A DNA stretch of 64,000 bases from Rhodoblastus sp963828185 (lineage in GTDB: Bacteria; Pseudomonadota; Alphaproteobacteria; Rhizobiales; Beijerinckiaceae). Below, one piece after another: positions 7,552 through 16,787 of the stretch. Within the stretch, counting starts at the first letter, position 1. Every line of letters starts with the position of its first letter. The stretch spans positions 186,001 to 250,000 of the forward strand of contig CAWHDV010000019.1 of assembly GCA_963828185.1 (NCBI GenBank). Direction: 5' to 3'. A program made the translations under genes and the position numbers. The notes under the pieces were generated by a model. It was not told where the DNA came from, searched no databases, and saw only the letters and a list, made by a program, of their open reading frames with translations.

Positions 7552-9069
7552 ATGAACGCCACCCCGCACCCGTTTCGCGACAGCGGCTACCGCGCCCTGC
7601 CGGACTTTTTCTACGCCGCCGCGGAGGCCCATCCCGCGCCCGCGCCGCAATGGGTCGTGTTCAACGACGCGCTCGCCGCTGAGCTCGGCCTGCCAGCCGA
7701 CGCCGCCACGCCAGAATTGCTGGAGCTGCTGGGTGGCGGCCAGCCCCCCGCCGGGCGAAAAAATCTGGCGCTGGCCTATGCCGGCCATCAGTTCGGCCAA
7801 TGGAACCCGCGCATGGGCGATGGCCGCGCGGTGCTGATCGGCGAAATCCACGCGCCGGATGGGGCGCCCTACGACGTGCATCTGAAAGGCTCCGGCCCGA
7901 CGGTTTTCGCGCGGCGCGGCGACGGTCGCGCCACTCTGCCCGCCATGCTGCGCGAATATATCGTCAGCGAGGCCATGGCCGGGCTGAAAATCCCCACCAC
8001 GCGCTCGCTCGCGGTCGTCGCCACCGGCGCGCAGGTGTTTCGTGAAACGGCGCAGCGCGGCGCGGTGCTGACCCGCATCGCCCGCAGCCATGTCCGCGTC
8101 GGCACCTTCCAGTTCGCCGCCGCGATCGACGGCGGCCAGGGCGAGGGACCGGTGCTGACGCGCGCGCTGGCCGATCATTGCATCGCTCGCCTCTATCCGG
8201 AAATCGCCGCCGCCGAAAACGCCTATACGGCCTTTTTCGCCGCGGTCGTCGCGCGGCAGGCGCGGCTGATCGCGCAATGGATGCTGGTCGGTTTCATCCA
8301 CGGCGTCATGAACACCGACAACATGTCGATTTCCGGCGAGACCATCGATTTCGGGCCTTGCGCCTTCATGGACGCCTTCAGCAGCCGCCAGGTGTTTTCC
8401 TCGATCGACGCGGCGGGTCGTTACGCCTACAGCCGCCAGCCGTCGATCGCCATGTGGAATTTGGCGCGCCTCGCCGAAGCCCTGCTGCCGCTGTTCGGCG
8501 ACGACGAAGCCAAGGCGTTGCGCGCTGCGCAGGAGGCGCTCAATCAATTCCAGCCCCTCTACGCCGGGGCTCTCGCCGAGGGCATGGAGCGCAAGCTCGG
8601 GCTTTCGCCGGGCAATGCTTGCAACGGCGCGTTCATCGACCGGCTCTGGCCGCTGCTCGATCACGCCAAGGTCGATTTCACCTTGTTCTTCCGCCGCCTG
8701 ACGCAGGTCGCCGGCGGCGCGGACGAGGCTCAATTGTGGACGCTTTTCGCGGACTCTGCGGACGAGGCGCGGGAAGCGATGAAGGCGTTTCTGGCGGAAT
8801 GGCGCGGACTGAAGTCCCAGGGCCTGGCGGCGGAGGGTGATTTCGCGCCCCGCCTCGCCGCGATGCGGGCGGCCAATCCCATCGTCATCGCGCGCAACCA
8901 CCGCGTCGAACAGGCGCTGGCGAGCGCGTCCGAAGGCGATCTGGCGCCGCTGCGCCGCCTCTGCGCCGCGCTGAAAGATCCGTTCAGCGAGCCTGCGCCG
9001 GCTCACGACGATCTCGAAGCCGCGCCGTTGCCGATCGAATGCGTGCGCGAGACTTTTTGTGGAACCTGA
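7552..9069 (+). CDS. selO: Protein adenylyltransferase SelO (YdiU/UPF0061)
   Basis: A 505-residue pseudokinase-fold enzyme that transfers AMP from ATP to protein hydroxyls. Visible family blocks are YAGHQFGQWNPRMGDGRA, DVHLKGSGPT, an RRGDGRATL segment, HGVMNTDNMSI (metal-binding Asn) and DFGPCAFMD (metal-binding Asp). The C-terminus is ETFCGT: the conserved Cys near the end is selenocysteine in eukaryotic SelO and cysteine here, as usual in bacteria. ATG 7552 has AAGGAG six bases upstream; an in-frame upstream extension lacks family similarity. SelO links redox stress to AMPylation of metabolic enzymes. It follows the GT39 gene on the same strand without an obvious terminator between them. 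Confidence 0.93.
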   Translation: MNATPHPFRDSGYRALPDFFYAAAEAHPAPAPQWVVFNDALAAELGLPADAATPELLELLGGGQPPAGRKNLALAYAGHQFGQWNPRMGDGRAVLIGEIHAPDGAPYDVHLKGSGPTVFARRGDGRATLPAMLREYIVSEAMAGLKIPTTRSLAVVATGAQVFRETAQRGAVLTRIARSHVRVGTFQFAAAIDGGQGEGPVLTRALADHCIARLYPEIAAAENAYTAFFAAVVARQARLIAQWMLVGFIHGVMNTDNMSISGETIDFGPCAFMDAFSSRQVFSSIDAAGRYAYSRQPSIAMWNLARLAEALLPLFGDDEAKALRAAQEALNQFQPLYAGALAEGMERKLGLSPGNACNGAFIDRLWPLLDHAKVDFTLFFRRLTQVAGGADEAQLWTLFADSADEAREAMKAFLAEWRGLKSQGLAAEGDFAPRLAAMRAANPIVIARNHRVEQALASASEGDLAPLRRLCAALKDPFSEPAPAHDDLEAAPLPIECVRETFCGT

Positions 9070-9193
9070 AGCCTTCCGCGCGGGAACATCTTGTTAAAAT
9101 TAACCCTTCCTTCATTGCCGCCGCCGCATGATCGCCGAAATCATCTGGCGGCGGACGGACACAGGTCCCGCCGCGCCGAAGCGGGCCGAGGCG

Positions 9194-9583
9194 ATGAAGT
9201 TTTCCGAGTTTGAACACCAGTTCCTGCCGCACATCCTGATCCCGCTTTTGGGCGGGATGTTCGTGCTGGGCGTGCTGCATTCGGCGGCGCGGGCCGAAAC
9301 GGCGTCCTCCGCGCCCGCCGCGCAGACCTTCATCGTCAACACCGCCGATGGCTATGGCGTCAACGATTGCATCAAGACGGACGAGGATTGCGCGAAAATC
9401 GTCGCCGACGCCTGGTGCGAGGCGCATGGCCACGGCGACGCCAGGAATTTCGGCCCCGTCGGCGACCTTACCGCCTCCATCCGGCCTGTCTCCGTCAAGG
9501 CGCGCGCGCAGGCGCAGGTCATCGGCCGACAAATCGGCCAAGACATCGGCCAGGACGCCGTCTACATCTCCTGCGGCGAATGA
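9194..9583 (+). CDS. Small exported conserved hypothetical protein
   Basis: A 129-residue protein starting at ATG 9194 (MKFSEFEHQ). Residues about 12-34 are hydrophobic (ILIPLLGGMFVLGVLH) followed by SAARAE, a plausible signal-peptidase site. The mature part has FIVNTADGYGVNDCIK, DCAKIVADAWCEAHGHG and a C-terminal VYISCGE, so four cysteines that could pair in the periplasm. I recognise it only as a hypothetical protein of the kind seen in alphaproteobacteria; no enzymatic motif is visible. An in-frame ATG at 9128 would add a basic extension before the signal and is less likely. It converges on the frameshifted binding-protein gene. Confidence 0.65.
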   Translation: MKFSEFEHQFLPHILIPLLGGMFVLGVLHSAARAETASSAPAAQTFIVNTADGYGVNDCIKTDEDCAKIVADAWCEAHGHGDARNFGPVGDLTASIRPVSVKARAQAQVIGRQIGQDIGQDAVYISCGE

Positions 9584-9610
9584 CCGCTTCGGCGATTCAC
9601 GGCCGGCGGT

Positions 9611-11195
9611 TCATTGCAAATCGATGAAGTGGTAGTGCGCCTGCTCGTCGAGCTGCGTCCCAAAGACCTTGTGGATCGCCTGATGCTCGCTGGGGCTGTA
9701 GTTGATCGTCGCCCCCAGGCCGAGGTCAAGGCCGTGGATGCTCTCCAGCGCATTGACCACCTTGTCTGAAATCCGGCTGCGGCCCCGCATTTTTCAGGCC
9801 TACAAGCAGGATCTTGGCGTTGATGTAAGATTCAAACGACACATAGTCGGGGTGTTCGGCAGGAAAATACTTGGCGAGCGCAGCCTTGAACTCCAGGGCG
9901 ATTGAAGAATAGCCTTGCGGATCCGGCACGACCTGGGTGACGATGACGCCGTTGGTGTAGCGCGGCCCGAGCAGCTTCAGTTCTTCGGCGAAATCATTGC
10001 TCCCGACGGCGGAAACGTTGGTGTAGACCATGTCGGGAAAGAGATCGCGCGTCTTTTCGATGAATTTCGCCGCCGCCCGATAGGTCGCCACCATGACGAC
10101 CGCCTTGATTTCCGGTTCGCGCATTTTCTCGCGATGACGGCGATGTAGCGGCGCGGCGGACGCCTCGCCGTCGGACGCGCTGGCCACGGTCACGCCGCGA
10201 CGCTTGAGCAATTCCCCGAGGGCCGCCGCGACATCGATGCTGTTGCGGGCATATTTGAGGTGGAGGATCGAGCCGGCGGCGTTTTCGTCCAGCGCGCGCA
10301 TGGCCTTTTCGACGCCGGCGTAGCCCGCGTCGCCGAAGGCGTCGTCCTGGGCGAAGACGGCGATCTGCGACGGCTTCAGGCGACGGACCTTGACGAGATA
10401 ATTGACGACGGCTTCGGTTTCTTCGGCGTAGCTCGGGCGATAGTTGAACACGTAGCGATCCGGCGGTTGCCGGCGCAGCGCGCCGCTGCCGGAAAAGGCG
10501 CCGAAGAAGATGAGCTTGTGCTCCAGAACGTAAGGCAGTATGGACGCCGCCGTGGCGCTGCCGAAGTTGCTCAGGAAGCCGAAAACCTTGTCCTTTTCCA
10601 CGAGCTTCCTGGCGACGTCCGGCGTGCGCGCCGGATCGTAGCCGTCATCGTCGGCGATGATGCGCAGGGTCTTGCCGTTGACGCCGCCGGCGTCATTGGC
10701 CATGGCGAAAGCCGTCTCCGCGCCGAGCTTCAATTCGCTGGCGAAACCCTTGTTGGCGCCGCTGAACGGCGCGATGAGGCCGAAACGAAGGCTGTTTGCG
10801 TCGGCCTTCGCCGCGGCGGCGGCGGCGAGACCGCCGAAGGCGGGGGCGGAAGGCGGCGCGAGCGGGGCGGGGGCGGGCGCTGTGGCGCCGGGAATCAGCT
10901 TCTGGGCGAGGCGCTGGGTTTGGGACTGGCGGGCCAGCGCGTCGGCGAGCGCCCGTCTCGCAAGTGGACAGTCGGGCTGGTCCGGGGCGCAGGCCCGGGC
11001 TTGCGCGGCGCTTGCGCCGGCGGGCGCGGTCTGCGCGAACAGCGGGGTCGTTAGCGCGCCTGCGATCAAGCCAACAACGAGCGCCAAGCCAGGAACGACC
11101 GTCGTGCTCCGGACGCCGTTCGTGTGTACTTGCCGCCGACCATGCTCCCGTCCGAGCTCTGTTCCCTGAGGAATTTGTTGAGAAAAGTGGCGCAT
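9611..11195 (-). CDS. ABC-type amino-acid binding protein, paralogue 1 (frameshifted near its 3' end)
   Basis: A periplasmic type I binding protein (Peripla_BP_6, LivK-like) with signal sequence, a Pro/Ala-rich linker and the mature domain beginning LRFGLIAPFSGANKGFA. The open frame stops after GPQPDF, but another frame continues with the same sequence as paralogue 2 (NALESIHGLDLGLG, then HYHFIDLQ) to TGA at 9611-9613. Comparison with paralogue 2 shows one extra base (GGATTTC against GGATTC on the coding strand) near 9766-9770. Corrected length is 527 residues. ATG 11195 has GGAG six bases upstream. No permease or ATPase genes are nearby. The family binds branched-chain or other amino acids, amides or urea; the ligand here is unknown. 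Confidence 0.8.
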
Positions 11196-11242
11196 TTACG
11201 CTCCGTCCCTATATTTTGCGCTATTATTCTTGTTTTCAGCAT

Positions 11243-11272
11243 ATAAGAATGGGAAAACAAGCAAAGCGTCAA
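11243..11272 (-). promoter_or_regulatory. Predicted promoter of binding-protein paralogue 1
   Basis: On the minus strand TTGACG (11267-11272) is followed after 18 bases by TCTTAT (11243-11248), about 50 bases upstream of the start codon. It lies in the 393-bp gap 11196-11588, an AT-rich island without a credible gene. The block around the -35 resembles the one before paralogue 2, so the two genes probably share control. Confidence 0.45.
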
Positions 11273-11588
11273 CATTTTTTTTGCCCAATTGTGACGATTG
11301 TGTGGCGAATATCACGATGAAATCATTGTCGTTTCTGCGTGTCTGGCTGTGACGTTGCTGTGGCAAGTAAACGTGGCCAATACAGAAAAATATGCTGCAT
11401 TCATGCCTGCGTGACAAAGTAAGGCCGCAGTGTAAGCGCCCATGCGTTCATGACAGGCAAGAGGCGCCGGCGTGGAGGGCGCGCCGGCCGCACAGGGCAT
11501 GGACCCGCGAATGAGGCTCGCCCGCAGCTGTCGCGGCGGGCGGCCCATCAGCTAATTCCAGGCCCCTCAGCTATTCCAGGTCGGTCCG

Positions 11589-13286
11589 CTATTCCAGGTC
11601 GATGAAGTGGTAGTGGCCCTGGTCGTCGAGCTGCGTGCCCCAGACCTTGTGGATCGCCTGATGTTCGCTGGGGCTGTAGCCAATCGTCGAGCCCAGACCG
11701 AGGTCGAGCCCGTGGATGCTCTCCAGCGCATTGACCAGCTTGTCTGAATCCGGCTGCGGTCCGGCCTTCTTCAATCCATCCAGCATGATCTTGGCGTTGA
11801 TGTAGGATTCGAACGAGACATAGTCCGGATGCTCGGCCGGGAAATATTTGGCCAGCGCGGTCTTGTATTCCAGGGCGATCGAGGAATAGCCCTGCGGGTC
11901 CGGCACGACCTGGGTGACGATGACGCCATTGGTGTAGCGCGGCCCGAGCAGCTTCAGCTCTTCGGCGAAATCGTTGCTCCCGACGGCCGACACATTGGTA
12001 TAGATCATGTCGGAATCTTGGTCGCGCGTCTTTTCGATGAATTTCGCCGCCGCCCGATAGGTCGCGACCATGACGACCGCCTTGATCCCCGGTTCGCGCA
12101 TGACGCGCCTGACGGTCTTTTCGCGGTAGCGGCGATGCGGCGGCGCGGCGGGCGCCAGGCCATCGGCGTCGCTCACGGGTTTGACCGAAGCGACGCGCTC
12201 GCGCACCCTGGTCACGGTCGTCGTCACCAATTCCCGATGTTTTCGCAAGTCCTCGATCGCCGCCGCGACATCGATGCTGTTGCGGGCATATTTCAGGCGC
12301 AGGATCGAGCCGGCGGCGTTTTCGTCCAGCGCGCGCATGGCCTTTTCGACGCCGGCGTAGCCCGCGTCGCCGAAGGCGTCGTCCTGGGCGAAGACGGCGA
12401 TCTGCGACGGCTTCAGGCGACGGACCTTGACGAGGTAATTGACGACCGCTTCGGTTTCTTCGGCGTAGCTCGGGCGATAGTTGAACACGTAGCGGTCCGG
12501 CGGCGATCGGCGCAGCGCGCCGCTGCCGGAAAAGGCGCCGAAGAAAACGAGCTTGTGCTCCAGCGCATAGGGCAGGATGGACGCCGAGGTCGCGCTGCCG
12601 AAATCGCTGAGGAAGCCGAAAACCTTGTCCTTTTCCGCGAGCTTCCTGGCGACGTCCGGCGTGCGCGCCGGATCGTAGCCGTCGTCATCGGCGATGATGC
12701 GCAGGGTCTTGCCGTTCACGCCGCCGGCGTCATTGGCCACGGCGAAGGCCGTCTCCGCGCCGAGCTTCAATTCGCCGGCGAAACCCTTGTTGGCGCCGCT
12801 GAACGGCGCGATGAGGCCGAAGCGAAGGCTGTTTGCGTCGGCCTTGGCGGTCGCGGCGCTGGCGAGGCCGCCGAAAGCGGCTTCAGCCGCTCCATCCGGG
12901 CGCGCCGGCTGGTTCTGGGCGACCTTGCTGGCGCGGCTGGAGATGCCTTGCGCCAGCGCTTGCCTGGCCGCGAGGCAATCGGAGGGGGACGCGTCGCAGA
13001 ACCCCGAAGCCGGCGCGACGCCGCCGAGTTCCGGGCTTTGGCCCTGCGCGGGCGCGGCTTGCGCTCCGATCCTGGCGTCCGCCGGGATCATGGCGACGAC
13101 TCCGACGGAGCCGCGGGATGCGTTCTGGGCTTGCAGCGGCGACGCGAGGGTCAAAGCCAGGAAGGCCGGAACCGCCGCCGCTCTCCGGATATCGAACAGG
13201 CGCCGTCCCGCGATGAAGCCGAGGCGGGAAATCCGGCCATGCTTACGTAAAGTAAGATCGGCGCGTTGATCAATGGTCTGTCGCAT
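11589..13286 (-). CDS. ABC-type amino-acid binding protein, paralogue 2
   Basis: An intact 565-residue type I periplasmic binding protein, strongly similar to paralogue 1 across the mature domain (LRFGLIAPFSGANKGFA, RIIADDDGYDPARTPDVARK, RYVFNYRPSYAEETEAV). It differs by a longer basic linker between about residues 330 and 385 (KHRELVTTTVTRVRERV and following) and by its Pro/Ala-rich N-terminal region. ATG 13286 is preferred; a TTG directly before it is also in frame. The stop codon lies inside a short tandem repeat of GCTATTCCAGG (copies near 11551, 11570 and 11588). Both paralogues lack adjacent permease genes, so they may serve a distant transporter or a sensor. The duplication looks local. 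Confidence 0.85.
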   Translation of the reverse strand: MRQTIDQRADLTLRKHGRISRLGFIAGRRLFDIRRAAAVPAFLALTLASPLQAQNASRGSVGVVAMIPADARIGAQAAPAQGQSPELGGVAPASGFCDASPSDCLAARQALAQGISSRASKVAQNQPARPDGAAEAAFGGLASAATAKADANSLRFGLIAPFSGANKGFAGELKLGAETAFAVANDAGGVNGKTLRIIADDDGYDPARTPDVARKLAEKDKVFGFLSDFGSATSASILPYALEHKLVFFGAFSGSGALRRSPPDRYVFNYRPSYAEETEAVVNYLVKVRRLKPSQIAVFAQDDAFGDAGYAGVEKAMRALDENAAGSILRLKYARNSIDVAAAIEDLRKHRELVTTTVTRVRERVASVKPVSDADGLAPAAPPHRRYREKTVRRVMREPGIKAVVMVATYRAAAKFIEKTRDQDSDMIYTNVSAVGSNDFAEELKLLGPRYTNGVIVTQVVPDPQGYSSIALEYKTALAKYFPAEHPDYVSFESYINAKIMLDGLKKAGPQPDSDKLVNALESIHGLDLGLGSTIGYSPSEHQAIHKVWGTQLDDQGHYHFIDLE

Positions 13287-13334
13287 CAAGGGTCCGCCCT
13301 GTTATTTCTACGTTTTTTCTGTTTGTTGCAGCCC

Positions 13335-13363
13335 TAAAAATGCGAAAAGCAACCAATCGTCAA
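13335..13363 (-). promoter_or_regulatory. Predicted promoter of binding-protein paralogue 2
   Basis: Minus-strand TTGACG (13358-13363) with a 17-base spacer to TTTTTA (13335-13340), about 50 bases before the start codon. The surrounding sequence (TTGCTT then TTTTC) parallels the promoter of paralogue 1. The rest of the 357-bp gap 13287-13643 holds an AT-rich stretch and the creA terminator; I see no other gene there. Confidence 0.45.
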
Positions 13364-13579
13364 CCAGATTTTAACGTCTTGGGGAGCCGTGGAGGTATCG
13401 GCAAGCGTCGGTTTTTACAGCCATTTGCTGTTTCGACAACATCGTCGCAATGAGCGCCGGTCTTTTTGTGTATTCTGTTGAAATCGCAGCGCGCGCCAGC
13501 GAAGTCGGGCAGAAACGTCCGACAATAGCAATACTGAACATGGTTAACGCCAGCGTCGCATCTTTCGCCAGGCCACGCC

Positions 13580-13608
13580 AAAAACGCCCGGTTGTTTGCG
13601 CCGGGCGT
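13580..13608 (-). terminator. Rho-independent terminator of creA
   Basis: On the minus strand an 8-bp stem (ACGCCCGG / CCGGGCGT) with a nine-base loop is followed by a run of T. It lies 36 bp downstream of the creA stop codon and in the right orientation for it. Confidence 0.75.
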
Positions 13609-13643
13609 AAATAGCGCAGATAGAATTCATGGGATCGCAGGTT

Positions 13644-14174
13644 TCAGTTCGAGATGGAATCGCCGCATTTCGGCGCCACGCCCGAGCCCCAGGGCATGAT
13701 CGCCACGGTCGAGGTCGAGTTTTTTGGCGAGCCTTCGACCAGCCTGTCCGTATAGGCCATATAGACCAGCACGTTGCGCTTGGTGTCACAGCCGCGCACG
13801 ATCTGCATGTGCTTGAACAGGAGCGAGCGGCTCTCGCGGAAGACCACGTCGCCCTGGGCGAATTTCCCCTTGAACTGGATCGGCCCGTCCTGGCGGCAGG
13901 CGAGCGAGACGTCGGAGGTCTGCTCGGCGACGCCGAACATGCCGGCGACGCCGCCCTTTTCCGGCACGGTGTAATAGCAGGCGACGCCCGACACCAGCGG
14001 ATCGTCGATGGCGTAGGTCGCGAGCTTGTCGTTGGGCGTCAGCAGCTTGAAGGTCGTCGACTTGCGAAAGATCAGATCAGGCTCCTCGCCCGCGCGGGCG
14101 ACCGATCCGAACGCCGCCAAGGCGAACGCGAATGCAAAAGCGCAAGACAGGCTTTTCGACAAATTCGACTTCAT
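13644..14174 (-). CDS. creA: CreA family exported protein
   Basis: A 176-residue protein with an N-terminal signal peptide (SLSCAFAFAFALAAFG, cleavage near ARA). The mature part has the CreA pattern: YAIDDPLVSGVACYYT, the block GVAEQTSDVSLACRQDGP and VVFRESRSLLFKHMQIVR, followed by TKRNVLVYMAYTDRLVEGSP. ATG 14174 is preceded by AAGGAG at ideal distance; a longer in-frame ORF extends upstream but has no signal sequence. CreA is named after its position in the E. coli creABCD locus and has no proven biochemical role; here no creBCD genes are adjacent. Three or more conserved cysteines suggest disulfide formation in the periplasm. A terminator follows at 13580-13608. Confidence 0.88.
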   Translation of the reverse strand: MKSNLSKSLSCAFAFAFALAAFGSVARAGEEPDLIFRKSTTFKLLTPNDKLATYAIDDPLVSGVACYYTVPEKGGVAGMFGVAEQTSDVSLACRQDGPIQFKGKFAQGDVVFRESRSLLFKHMQIVRGCDTKRNVLVYMAYTDRLVEGSPKNSTSTVAIMPWGSGVAPKCGDSISN

Positions 14175-14267
14175 GTGTGGCCGCTCCTTATGGTCACGCT
14201 TATATGACGGCTGTTGGCGGGAAAAAAACCCCGCGTGCGGCAATAAACGCAATTGCGAGACGGATTG

Positions 14268-15044
14268 ATGACGTCGCTCCCCAGCCTGTTCATTTCGCAC
14301 GGCGCCCCCAATCTCGTGCTTTACGACAGCCCGACCAGGACTTTTTTAAGCGAACTGGGCGCGCAGCTGCCGCGTCCAAAAGCCGTGCTGATCATGAGCG
14401 CGCATTTCGAGACGTCGGCGCCGACCTTCGAGGCCGGCGCGCATCCGGGGATGATCCATGATTTCCGCGGCTTCGAGCCCGAGCTTTACCGCATGCGCTA
14501 TCCCGCGCCCGGCGCGCCGGAGCTCGCTGAAAAGGCTTTCAGCCTGGCGGAAGGCGCCGGCCTCGCGCCAAAACTGTCGAACGGCCGCGGCTATGACCAC
14601 GGCAGCTGGGCTCCGCTGATGCTGCTCTATCCGCGCGCCGATATTCCCGTCGCCACCTTGTCGGTGCAGCCGGAAATGGGCGGCGCGCATCATCTTGCGC
14701 TCGGCCGGGCGCTCGCGCCCTTGCGCCGGGAGGGCGTGCTGGTCATCGGCTCGGGCGGCGCGACGCACAATCTGCGCGCCTTTTTCGCGGGCGGCGCGGC
14801 AAAGACGCCGCAATGGGCCGAAAGCTTCAACGAATGGGCGCGCGAGCGTTCCGAGGCGGGCGACGAACAGGCGCTCGGACATTGGGAGGCGGGGCCGGAC
14901 GCCTTGCAAAACCATCCGACGCCCGAGCATTTCCAGCCCTTCCCCTTCGCCTTTGGCGCGGGAGGGCAGGGGGCGCGCGGGCGAAGGCTGCATCACGCCT
15001 TTCTCGGGCCGGTCAGCCTCGACGCCTACGCCTTCGGCGAATAG
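14268..15044 (+). CDS. Class III extradiol dioxygenase (DODA/YgiD-like)
   Basis: A 258-residue member of the LigB superfamily related to 4,5-DOPA dioxygenase. Conserved parts are LFISHGAPNL (metal-binding His), AVLIMSAHFET (second His), GRGYDHGSWAPLMLLYP with the third metal-binding His, and GSGGATHNLRAF. The family cleaves catechol rings with Fe(II) or Zn(II). The physiological substrate in bacteria is mostly unproven, so the call is to family only. ATG 14268 is preferred over a TTG 15 bases earlier. It is divergent from creA and converges on the HerA-like ATPase gene with a six-base gap. Confidence 0.87.
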   Translation: MTSLPSLFISHGAPNLVLYDSPTRTFLSELGAQLPRPKAVLIMSAHFETSAPTFEAGAHPGMIHDFRGFEPELYRMRYPAPGAPELAEKAFSLAEGAGLAPKLSNGRGYDHGSWAPLMLLYPRADIPVATLSVQPEMGGAHHLALGRALAPLRREGVLVIGSGGATHNLRAFFAGGAAKTPQWAESFNEWARERSEAGDEQALGHWEAGPDALQNHPTPEHFQPFPFAFGAGGQGARGRRLHHAFLGPVSLDAYAFGE

Positions 15045-15050
15045 GCCGCG

Positions 15051-16523
15051 TCAGCCGACGACTTCCTCGCGCTCGGTCGCCGTTTCAAAGCCGAGTTCCG
15101 GGAAGGAGATGATGCGCCGCTGCAAAAAATCCAGGCGCGCGACGATCAGGTCCGTCTGCTCGAGCTGGCCGATCATCCGACGGGCGCGGCCGGGCGAGTG
15201 GCTGCCGAAGAAGCGGGCGATGTCTTCGTCGTTGGGGCAGGGCCTGCCGGTCACGGCCGCCCGGCTCAGATAGAAGAACACGCTGCGCAGGTCATCCGCC
15301 AGCCGCGCGCCGCAATCGACCGCCCGCCGCCAGGCCTCCTCGTCCGCTCCGTCCGGGAAGGCCAGGCGGGCGCGCATGACGGTGATCCGGCGACGAAAAT
15401 CCTGGAAATCGGGCGCGCGCGCGCCCAGGCGGCGGATGCGGCAGCGCAGCAGGAAATCGCGATGCAGCGAGGCCGGCGGCTGCGACGCGAAATTTTCGTC
15501 GCCGAGCATCTGGCGCAGGATTTCATCTATCGTCGTCTCGAGCTCGGCCTCGGTCAGGTCGGGCGGCGGGGCGGCGATCAGGTCGGGCGGCGGATTTTCG
15601 ATGCGGGTGAGAAGCTCCTGCAGCCGTTCCGGCCTCGGCGCCGCAGCGCGCGGCGGCGGAAAAGCGGCATCGACCGGCGCGAAAATCAGGTTCTGCAACG
15701 TTTCCCCGTCAGGCGAGCTGGGCAGCGGCAGCAGTTTCGGCGCGCCGCCGCGATCGGCGGTTTCGACCGCCCCGATGCGCATGCGCGCCGGCCGCCGCGC
15801 GATGGCGGGACCCAGGCCGATGAAGGCGCCGCGCTCGAGATCGCGAAATGCTTCCGCCTGCCGGCGCTCCATGCCCAAAAGGTCGGCGGCGCGCGCCATG
15901 TCGATGTCGAGGAAGGTGCGGCCCATCAGGAAATTCGAGGCTTCCGCCGCGACATTCTTGGCCAGCTTGGCGAGGCGTTGGGTGGCGATGACGCCGGCAA
16001 GGCCGCGCTTGCGCCCGCGGCACATGAGATTGGTCATGGCGGCGAGGCTTACGCGCCGCGCTTCATCCGACACGTCGGAGGCGGCTGCGGGCGCGAAAAG
16101 CTGGGCCTCGTCCACCACGACAAGAGCCGGGAACCAATGTTCGCGATCGGCGTCGAACAGGGCGTTGAGGAATTGCGCCGCGCTGCGCATCTGCCCGTCC
16201 ACCTCGAGGTTTTCCAGGTTCAGCACCACGGAGACGCGGTGGGCGCGCACGCGCGCCGCGAGGACGGCAAGGTCACGCTCGCATTCGGCGGCGTCGAGGA
16301 CGAGATGGCCATAGCGCTCGGCGAGCGAGACGAAATCGCCCTCGGGATCGATGACGATCTGCTGTACGAGGCCGGCGCTCTGCTCGAGCAGGCGACGTAG
16401 CAGATGCGACTTTCCCGAACCCGAATTGCCTTGCACCAGCAAGCGGGTGGCGAGCAGTTCCTCAAGGTCGATGATCGCCGGAGCGCCCGCGCCTGTCGCG
16501 CCGATGTCGATGTTCCGGCCCAT
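15051..16523 (-). CDS. HerA-like ATP-binding protein (DUF87)
   Basis: A 490-residue ATPase of the FtsK/HerA superfamily. Residues about 28-42 contain the Walker A motif LVQGNSGSGKSHLL; the Walker B region is ALVVVDEAQLF near 135, followed by an arginine-rich RGRKRGLAGVIATQRLAK segment typical of this group. The C-terminal 200 residues contain a Pro-rich linker and a helical part that I cannot assign. HerA proteins pump DNA, often with the nuclease NurA, but no nurA is in the window, so the role is open (DNA repair, conjugative or defence functions are all used by relatives). It converges on the dioxygenase gene. Confidence 0.8.
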   Translation of the reverse strand: MGRNIDIGATGAGAPAIIDLEELLATRLLVQGNSGSGKSHLLRRLLEQSAGLVQQIVIDPEGDFVSLAERYGHLVLDAAECERDLAVLAARVRAHRVSVVLNLENLEVDGQMRSAAQFLNALFDADREHWFPALVVVDEAQLFAPAAASDVSDEARRVSLAAMTNLMCRGRKRGLAGVIATQRLAKLAKNVAAEASNFLMGRTFLDIDMARAADLLGMERRQAEAFRDLERGAFIGLGPAIARRPARMRIGAVETADRGGAPKLLPLPSSPDGETLQNLIFAPVDAAFPPPRAAAPRPERLQELLTRIENPPPDLIAAPPPDLTEAELETTIDEILRQMLGDENFASQPPASLHRDFLLRCRIRRLGARAPDFQDFRRRITVMRARLAFPDGADEEAWRRAVDCGARLADDLRSVFFYLSRAAVTGRPCPNDEDIARFFGSHSPGRARRMIGQLEQTDLIVARLDFLQRRIISFPELGFETATEREEVVG

Positions 16524-16787
16524 CCGCTCCCCATTCGAGGGGCGATCGTTTTTCGCCCGGCGGACGTGGTAGCATCAGGGTCGCGTCGCGCCTACATCCG
16601 ATCCGGGCGCCATGCACAGCTAAATCGTCGGCGCCGCCACGCTCAAGCCGATGAGGGCTCGCCGCAAAGGCGCCCCTTTCCGGCGTCAATTTGGCCGGAT
16701 GGCGGTTTGGCGGTTTGGCCGCGCTGGTGTATAGACCGGCGCTTCCCGTCAAATCGCGGCGCCGCCGCCATTGGAGTTTTGCGTCAG

